Shown: positions 4,658 to 9,504 of the stretch, in pieces
Position numbering within the stretch: position 1 is the stretch's first letter
Layout of the letters: every line of letters begins with the position of its first letter
Assembly: GCA_900547345.1 (NCBI GenBank)
Contig: URGG01000081.1
Span: forward strand, 1 to 9,504
DNA from: an uncultured Collinsella sp.
GTDB lineage: Bacteria; Actinomycetota; Coriobacteriia; Coriobacteriales; Coriobacteriaceae
Reading direction: 5' to 3'
DNA length: 9,504 nucleotides
The notes under the pieces: model-generated
Told to the model about the DNA's origin: nothing
Databases searched by the model: none
Seen by the model: the letters and a program-made list of their open reading frames with translations, nothing else
Made by a program: the position numbers and the translations under genes

Positions 4658-7426
4658 ATGCTGATGCTCAAAACCGTCACGGTACTCGAAGCCATCTCCA
4701 AGCGCCGCCGCACGGCGCGCCCTGCCGCTCATACCGGCCTGTCCAAGAACACCATATTCGCCGCCACCCATAGTGCCGAGGACGCCCTCGTACTGCTTGA
4801 CGCCACGGCAAACGGCCTCACCGTCGAGCAGGCAACTGAGCGCCTGAACGCCGTCGGCCCCAACACCATCGAGGCAACGACCAAAACGCTCGCCCGACGC
4901 ATCGCCGACGCGTTCATCGATCCCTTCGCCGGCATCCTCGCCGCGCTCGCACTGGTCTCGCTCTACATCGACGTGCTCGCCGTGCCCGAACCGCAGCGCG
5001 ACCCCTCCACGGTCATCGTCATCGGCACCATGCTGCTGGTATCGGGCGGCATGAAGTTTATCCAGGAAGCCCGCAGCGGCAATGCGGCCGAGGCCCTCAA
5101 GGACCTGGTCTCCAACACTTGCACCGCCCTGCGCGACGGCGAGCGCATCGAGATCCCCTTCGACGAGCTCGTCCCCGGCGATGTAATCCGTCTCTCTGCC
5201 GGCTATATGGTGCCGGCAGATGCCCGCATCATCACCGCGCGCGACCTGTTTGTGATCGAGTCCGCACTCACCGGCGAGAGCGAGGCCGTCGAGAAGACCA
5301 CCGCCGTCACCGTCGTCGAGGGCGCCGACGGCTCCGCACTGCCACTCTCTGCCTGCAAGAACATCGTCTTTACCGGCACCTCCGTGCAAAACGGCGCCGC
5401 CATGGCGCTTGTCGTTGCCACCGGCTCGGACACCTACCTGGGCGGCATCGCCAAGATGCTCAACGGGCGCGGCGAAAAGAGCGCGTTTGACCGCGGCGTC
5501 TCGAGCGTCTCCATGCTGCTGGTGCGCCTGATGCTCGTTATGGCGCCGGCCGTCTTTGCCATCAACGCCGCCACCAAGGGCAACGTCATCGACGCGCTGC
5601 TGTTCGCCACGAGCGTGGCCGTGGGCATCACGCCGCAGATGCTTCCCGTCATCGTGACCACGAGCCTGTCGCAGGGCGCCAAGGACCTCGCCCGTCGCCA
5701 GGTTATCGTCAAGGAGCTGCCGGCGATTCAAAACCTCGGAGCGATGGACGTCCTGTGCTGCGACAAGACCGGCACCCTCACCGAAGACCGCATCGTGCTC
5801 GAGCGCTACCTCAACACCGATGGCAACGAGGACGCGCGCGTGCTGCGCCATGCGTTTTTGAACAGCTTCTTCCAGACCGGCCTCAAAAATCTTATCGACC
5901 TGGCCGTAATCGACCGTGCCGATGTGACGCCCTCGACCGTCGTGCCCGATTCCATGCTGGGCCAGAGCCTGCGCGACCGCTATACCAAGGTCGACGAGGT
6001 GCCCTTCGATTTCTCGCGCCGTCGCCTGAGCGTAGTTGTCGCCGACTCCCAAGGCAAAACCCAGATGGTTACCAAGGGAGCTGCCGAGGAAATGCTCGAG
6101 ATCTGCTCCTTTGTCGAGGTCGATGGCATCGCCCGGCCGCTCGCCGAAGACAAGCTCGCCCAGATTCGCAAGCAGGTCGCCGATCTTAACGCCGAGGGCC
6201 TGCGTGTGATTGCCGTGGCACAGAAGACCGATCCGCGCTGCGTGGGCGAGTTTGGCATCGCCGACGAATGCGACATGGTGCTGATGGGCTTTTTGGCCTT
6301 CCTCGATCCGCCCAAAGCAAGTGCCGCGGGCGCCGTCGCCACCCTCGAGGCCAAGGGCGTGGCGGTCAAGGTCCTAACCGGCGACAACGACCGCGTCGCC
6401 GCCACCGTCTGCGAGCAGATCGGTATCGATGCGAGCAACGTCTTGCTCGGCTCCGAGATCGATGCGCTCGATGACGCCGAACTTGCCGAGCGCGCCGAGA
6501 AAACCCACCTCTTCGCCAAGCTCTCGCCGCTGCAGAAGGCGCGCCTGGTACGTGTCATGCGCGAGATGCTCGGCCACACCGTGGGCTTTATGGGCGACGG
6601 CATCAACGACGCCGCCGCCATGCGTGCGAGCGATTGCGGCATCTCGGTCGATTCGGCCGTCGATATTGCCAAGGAATCCGCCGATATCATCTTGCTTCAG
6701 AAGGACCTGGGCGTGCTCGAGCGCGGCACCATCGAAGGCCGCCGCACTTACGGCAACCTGCTCAAGTACCTCAAGACCACGGTGAGCTCCAACTTTGGCA
6801 ATGTGCTGTCCGTGACCGTCGCGAGCCTGTTCTTGCCGTTTTTGCCCATGAGCGCCCTGCAGCTGGTACTGCTGTCGCTGGTCTACGAGATCGTGTGCAT
6901 CGCACTGCCGTGGGACACCGTCGATGACGCCTGGACTGCCCGCCCGCGTGCCTGGGACGCCGCGTCCATCAAGGGCTTTATGCTCGAGCTGGGCCCCGTG
7001 AGCTCGCTGTTTGACATCGTGACCTTCGCCGCGCTCTTCTTTGTCGTGTGCCCCGCCGCCGTGGACGCAAGCTGGTCCGAGCTTGCCGCCGCGGGCGACG
7101 TCGCGGGTATGGCGACCTTTGCTGCGCTCTTCCAGAGCGGCTGGTTTGTCGAGTCCATGTGGTCGCAGACACTCGTGGTCCACATGCTGCGCTCCCCGCA
7201 TCTGCCGAGCCCGCGCGACCACGCCGCGCCCGCATTGTGCGTTCTTACCGTGCTGGGCCTGGCGCTCGTCACCTGGCTGCCGGCAAGCCCCATCGCCGAT
7301 GCGCTCGGCCTCATGCCACTGCCCACGAGCTTTTTTGGGCTGCTCATTGGCATCGTTACCGCCTATATCGCGCTCACCCAGCTGGCAAAGCGCCGCTACA
7401 TTGCCCGCCACGGCGAGCTGCTGTAG
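4658..7426 (+). CDS. mgtA: MgtA-type Mg2+-importing P-type ATPase
   Basis: The 922-aa membrane protein belongs to the P3B ATPases, which use ATP to bring Mg2+ into the cell. Key sites, in order: actuator TGES at 205-208; phosphorylated Asp369 in CDKTGTLT; nucleotide-binding KGA at 473-475; TGDN at 574-577; hinge GDGIND at 646-651. Hydrophobic segments fit the usual ten helices: two before the actuator domain, two before the phosphorylation domain (the fourth carries GITPQMLPVIV) and six at the C-terminus. The segment QTGLKNLIDLAV after the phosphorylation site and SNFGNVLSV...LPFLPM near the fifth helix are hallmarks of MgtA/MgtB rather than Ca2+ or H+ pumps. Enterobacterial MgtA is about 898 aa, so this one is full length. 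The start has AAGGAGG with 5-nt spacing. It is transcribed alone behind a long leader and is convergent with the LuxR-type gene. Confidence 0.95.
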   Translation: MLMLKTVTVLEAISKRRRTARPAAHTGLSKNTIFAATHSAEDALVLLDATANGLTVEQATERLNAVGPNTIEATTKTLARRIADAFIDPFAGILAALALVSLYIDVLAVPEPQRDPSTVIVIGTMLLVSGGMKFIQEARSGNAAEALKDLVSNTCTALRDGERIEIPFDELVPGDVIRLSAGYMVPADARIITARDLFVIESALTGESEAVEKTTAVTVVEGADGSALPLSACKNIVFTGTSVQNGAAMALVVATGSDTYLGGIAKMLNGRGEKSAFDRGVSSVSMLLVRLMLVMAPAVFAINAATKGNVIDALLFATSVAVGITPQMLPVIVTTSLSQGAKDLARRQVIVKELPAIQNLGAMDVLCCDKTGTLTEDRIVLERYLNTDGNEDARVLRHAFLNSFFQTGLKNLIDLAVIDRADVTPSTVVPDSMLGQSLRDRYTKVDEVPFDFSRRRLSVVVADSQGKTQMVTKGAAEEMLEICSFVEVDGIARPLAEDKLAQIRKQVADLNAEGLRVIAVAQKTDPRCVGEFGIADECDMVLMGFLAFLDPPKASAAGAVATLEAKGVAVKVLTGDNDRVAATVCEQIGIDASNVLLGSEIDALDDAELAERAEKTHLFAKLSPLQKARLVRVMREMLGHTVGFMGDGINDAAAMRASDCGISVDSAVDIAKESADIILLQKDLGVLERGTIEGRRTYGNLLKYLKTTVSSNFGNVLSVTVASLFLPFLPMSALQLVLLSLVYEIVCIALPWDTVDDAWTARPRAWDAASIKGFMLELGPVSSLFDIVTFAALFFVVCPAAVDASWSELAAAGDVAGMATFAALFQSGWFVESMWSQTLVVHMLRSPHLPSPRDHAAPALCVLTVLGLALVTWLPASPIADALGLMPLPTSFFGLLIGIVTAYIALTQLAKRRYIARHGELL

Positions 7427-7526
7427 CAAGTAGACGGAAAACACCCTGCCAGCTGCCGTTGCCACTACCACAGCTGCCAACGCCGCTGCCGTTGCCTCTG
7501 CCGCCGCCGCAGTCTATCCCCCCAGC
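7427..7526. other. Low-complexity GCC-rich intergenic stretch
   Basis: The 12-mer GCTGCCGTTGCC occurs at 7452-7463 and 7485-7496, within a run of GCC/GCT/GCA-like triplets. In one plus frame it would read as an alanine-rich peptide, but there is no start codon or ribosome binding site. It resembles triplet-slippage sequence between the mgtA stop and the hairpin at 7527. Confidence 0.5.
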
Positions 7527-7593
7527 AGTTGCGGTGAAATAGTTCCTGTTTAAAGCCCCGTGACTTTTATTTAGGGACTATTCCACCGCAACT
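7527..7593. repeat. Long intergenic hairpin between convergent genes
   Basis: AGTTGCGGTGAAATAGTTCC (7527-7546) faces GGGACTATTCCACCGCAACT (7574-7593), giving 18 Watson-Crick pairs, one G-T and one A-C across a 27-nt loop. It lies 100 nt after the mgtA stop and 14 nt after the luxR stop on the opposite strand, so it could terminate or insulate both transcripts. No clean T tract follows either side. It has the same arm-and-loop dimensions as hairpin family A but a different sequence. Confidence 0.85.
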
Positions 7594-7607
7594 TATTGGG
7601 AGATTAG

Positions 7608-9152
7608 CTAGTCCTTGGGCGTCCAGGACCAGAAGAAGTTGATGAGGGCCACGCGCGAGGCGGTACCGGCCTTTTTGTTGATCGAAGAAATGTGGCGATA
7701 GAGCGTGGAGCGCGAAAGGAAGAGCGTTGTGGCGATGTCCTGAACGCTCTGGTCCGAAACGACCAAGACCTCAAGAATATCGCGCTCGCGCTCTGTAAGC
7801 CCAAAAGTGGCGACGAAAGCATCGAGGCGTTCATCGGACGTGAGTTCCGCTGCCTCCACGGGCTCGGGGTCGGAGCATGTGGGCGCAAGATCCCCACCAA
7901 GATCGTCGGTGGCAAGCGGCAGGCCATCCTGCATCACGGCGTCATCGGCTCGTTGCCCCAACTGCCCCAGCAGCGTAATCGCAATGCCCACAAACATCAC
8001 GAGCGCCGCACCGACCGCAGCCAGCACGTTTTGACTCAAGATGATCGCCACCGCCGGCGCCGTCACGAGCATCGAGCACACGTTGTTGACGACGCGACCC
8101 ATGCACGGCCAAAAATATGACCAGCGCGCATAGAGCGAGACGGCGGCATATTTTGTGGTAAAGAACACCACGAAAAAGCCCGAGCCCAGATAAAAGATGA
8201 TCGTGGCAGCGAGCTCGTTGCCGCCATTGCCGTCGACGATGAGCACAAAAAACGAAAGCGTGGACAGTATGGCGGCGCATGTCATGCCGATATTCATATA
8301 CGAACGGCCGTGCAGGTCAAATAGTGCGCCAGCGGCCAACGAGCTCACGACAAGCAGCAGGCGTGGCCAATCGCCCAAATCGACGGCTCCGACAGCATGC
8401 AAGGTCGTGAAGCCCGCGTTGAGAGCGGCGAATACGCCGGAAAGGTACGCCGTCGCTACGGTCAGGCGAACTACGGCACGACGGAATGCCGCCTTTGCCT
8501 CGGGATCGTCTTGCCACTTGGCGCCATATTCCAAAGCATCTACCGAAAGACCGGCAGCACTGGGTTCAAAGCTGGGATCGGACTCGTCGCGCAGCTTGGC
8601 GCGTCGGGCGCCGTGGAGCGACGCCACCTGCGCGATCGCACAGACGACCAGAACAGCCTGCTGAGGAATGCCGGCAGGCATCACCATGTGGTTGAGCACC
8701 TGCACCAGAACGCCCATGGCGTAGGAAAGTGCAGCCGCACGCGCCAAGCAGGGCGTCCGTGCAAAGCGCCGCGCAAAGTTTGCGTGGGCAGTCGATCCGC
8801 AGTAGCCCAGCGCGCAGCACGCCACCAAACCGCCGGCAATTACCACCTCAACCTGAACCGCCATAATCAACAGCAGCAATGCCGCCACCAGCAAAACGCC
8901 CGTGACGTCACTCGTTGCTTCAATGGCATGGGGACGGCGATAGTACAGAATGGGACGCACAAAGAAGCCAATCACGCTCGCGCCGATGACAAGGCTCTCA
9001 TAAATAACGACCTCGTTCGGAGACACGAACTCGGCCATGCGCACATCAAAAAGATACTCGCACGCCAAAAACGTGAAGAAGAACAGCGCCAGGCATATAA
9101 TCTCCCGAATGCCTCGACGCAAATATGCGGTTGTGTCTCCCATGTCCCTCAT
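7608..9152 (-). CDS. Membrane-anchored LuxR-type transcriptional regulator
   Basis: The 514-aa product has a polytopic N-terminal domain with about twelve hydrophobic segments (roughly 15-400), resembling a transporter fold. An acidic linker follows (about 400-450), then a LuxR-type helix-turn-helix at 452-514 beginning LTERERDILE, with recognition-helix region SRSTLYRHISSINKKA. There is no response-regulator receiver domain, so the membrane part probably senses the signal itself. Such fusions are numerous in Coriobacteriia (Eggerthella, Collinsella) and often control nearby metabolic or transport genes. The start at 9152 was chosen because GGGGG lies 6 nt upstream and the predicted transcript starts near 9176; a TTG at 9173 would be almost leaderless and an ATG at 9143 lacks proper spacing. 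No obvious target operon adjoins it in the window; its target may lie beyond 9504. Ligand and regulon are unknown. Confidence 0.9.
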   Translation of the reverse strand: MRDMGDTTAYLRRGIREIICLALFFFTFLACEYLFDVRMAEFVSPNEVVIYESLVIGASVIGFFVRPILYYRRPHAIEATSDVTGVLLVAALLLLIMAVQVEVVIAGGLVACCALGYCGSTAHANFARRFARTPCLARAAALSYAMGVLVQVLNHMVMPAGIPQQAVLVVCAIAQVASLHGARRAKLRDESDPSFEPSAAGLSVDALEYGAKWQDDPEAKAAFRRAVVRLTVATAYLSGVFAALNAGFTTLHAVGAVDLGDWPRLLLVVSSLAAGALFDLHGRSYMNIGMTCAAILSTLSFFVLIVDGNGGNELAATIIFYLGSGFFVVFFTTKYAAVSLYARWSYFWPCMGRVVNNVCSMLVTAPAVAIILSQNVLAAVGAALVMFVGIAITLLGQLGQRADDAVMQDGLPLATDDLGGDLAPTCSDPEPVEAAELTSDERLDAFVATFGLTERERDILEVLVVSDQSVQDIATTLFLSRSTLYRHISSINKKAGTASRVALINFFWSWTPKD

Positions 9153-9182
9153 GGTTAACCCCCAGCCGGTCAATTGTCTGGA

Positions 9183-9211
9183 AATCTATTTTAATAAAGA
9201 ACCAGTCTCAA
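9183..9211 (-). promoter_or_regulatory. Promoter of the LuxR-type regulator gene
   Basis: On the minus strand TTGAGA (9206-9211, 5 of 6) and TAGATT (9183-9188, 4 of 6) have 17-nt spacing in a locally AT-rich patch. Transcription would begin near 9176, leaving a leader of about 24 nt before the chosen ATG at 9152. Confidence 0.6.
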
Positions 9212-9338
9212 TATCGAAGCCGAGCTCGAAATGCTGCAAATTTGACCCCAGCCGTCCACATCACGCCGCGGTTTTGAGCCTCATGGACCAGAAGGGACAC
9301 GCGCGGCCTCAAGCTCGGCAAGGAGTGTCTCCAACTAC

Positions 9339-9367
9339 CACTCATTTAAGTACGTCCCCAATGAGTG
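9339..9367. repeat. Small hairpin with conserved ACGTCCCC loop, copy 2
   Basis: CACTCATT (9339-9346) pairs with AATGAGTG (9360-9367) around the 13-nt loop TAAGTACGTCCCC. Relative to the copy at 3286-3314, two stem pairs differ and both remain paired (T-A to C-G, and G-C to C-G), which supports a selected structure. Confidence 0.8.
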
Positions 9368-9377
9368 GCGCCCAGCG

Positions 9378-9403
9378 ACTAGTCGTTTAAGAACGTCCAT
9401 TAC
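9378..9403. repeat. Degraded copy of the ACGTCCCC-loop repeat
   Basis: TAGTCGTTTAAGAACGTCC starting at 9380 resembles the left arm and loop of the two intact copies, but the right part is shortened to ATTAC and the stem is lost. It lies 13 nt from copy 2, suggesting local duplication followed by decay. Confidence 0.55.
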
Positions 9404-9416
9404 AGTCGAAATTGTC

Positions 9417-9437
9417 AGCCCGGGACCGTCTCGGGCT
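9417..9437. repeat. Short GC-rich hairpin
   Basis: AGCCCGGGA (9417-9425) pairs with TCTCGGGCT (9429-9437) over a CCG loop: nine pairs, one of them G-T. No T tract follows on the plus strand; on the minus strand it is followed by GACAATTTCG, a poor terminator tail. It may end a transcript of a gene beyond the window. Confidence 0.5.
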
Positions 9438-9504
9438 ACGATTGAGGCACGCCCAGAACGGGCCGCCGACCGGGCGCCCGCGCACGGCCGAACGTCCCTG
9501 CCCC

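Larger units (their letters stand above)
9212..9504. other. Intergenic stretch with repeats, no supported gene
   Basis: After the promoter of the regulator gene the sequence holds two copies of the ACGTCCCC-loop hairpin and one further hairpin, then GC-rich sequence to the window edge. A minus-strand frame is open from the edge to a stop at 9335-9337, but its product is Arg/Gly-rich and unrecognisable and it runs through the repeats, so I do not call it a gene. The neighbouring gene probably begins or ends beyond 9504. Confidence 0.5.

Noticed and set aside
4631..7480. Long open frames antisense to mgtA
   Set aside because: They arise from GC-rich codon structure opposite a clearly identified ATPase, have no ribosome binding sites and encode low-complexity Gly/His/Asp-rich products.
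9153..9173. TTG at 9173 as the regulator start
   Set aside because: It would lie only about 3 nt from the predicted transcription start and has no ribosome binding site; the ATG at 9152 has GGGGG at proper spacing.
9335..9504. Minus-strand open frame entering from the right edge
   Set aside because: Its product is Arg/Gly-rich and unrecognisable, and the frame runs through two copies of a structural repeat, which explains its apparent peptide motif.
1..9504. CRISPR array or rRNA/tRNA genes
   Set aside because: There are no regularly spaced short direct repeats with unique spacers and no recognisable rRNA or tRNA sequence.

Overview
This 9.5-kb window looks like chromosomal DNA from a high-GC anaerobic actinobacterium of the class Coriobacteriia, most likely Collinsella or a close relative. 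The evidence is a LuxR-type regulator fused to a polytopic membrane domain (a type expanded in that class), an acidic small lipoprotein, GC-rich codon use and many long intergenic hairpin repeats. The genus is an inference from recognition, not from a search.

Layout. 1-84: first copy of an 84-bp repeat. 103-660 (-): small lipoprotein. 897-1433 (-): stand-alone glucose-type PTS IIA protein (crr-like), with a clear promoter and intrinsic terminator. 1513-2013: intergenic stretch with a long hairpin, a run of nine C and an elaborate AT-rich operator/promoter. 2014-3186 (+): Fic-family AMP-transferase with a C-terminal winged helix. 3187-3539: dense repeat zone holding a second copy of the long hairpin, a small hairpin with a conserved loop, a 51-bp imperfect tandem repeat, an intrinsic terminator and the second copy of the 84-bp repeat. 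3540-4220 (-): pyrE. 4221-4657: divergent intergenic region with a palindrome-overlapped promoter and a structured leader carrying a 23-codon ORF. 4658-7426 (+): MgtA-type P-type Mg2+ ATPase. 7527-7593: long hairpin between convergent genes. 7608-9152 (-): membrane-anchored LuxR-type regulator. 9153-9504: its promoter, followed by repeats.

How the genes relate. There is no multi-gene operon; every gene appears to be its own transcription unit, separated by repeats or hairpins. The housekeeping functions are carbon signalling/sugar phosphorylation (crr), pyrimidine synthesis (pyrE) and Mg2+ uptake (mgtA). The accessory part is the Fic gene: it is lower in GC in spot counts, has its own operator region, and lies between two hairpins whose 18-nt arms are identical.

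The most interesting signals are (i) the mgtA leader, in which a small ORF with a near-perfect Shine-Dalgarno overlaps the 5' arm of a 20-bp long-range helix whose 3' arm runs into six T, suggesting translation-coupled attenuation; (ii) the Fic cassette bounded by twin hairpins, with overlapping inverted repeats at its promoter; and (iii) several families of structured intergenic repeats, one of which shows compensatory base changes between copies.
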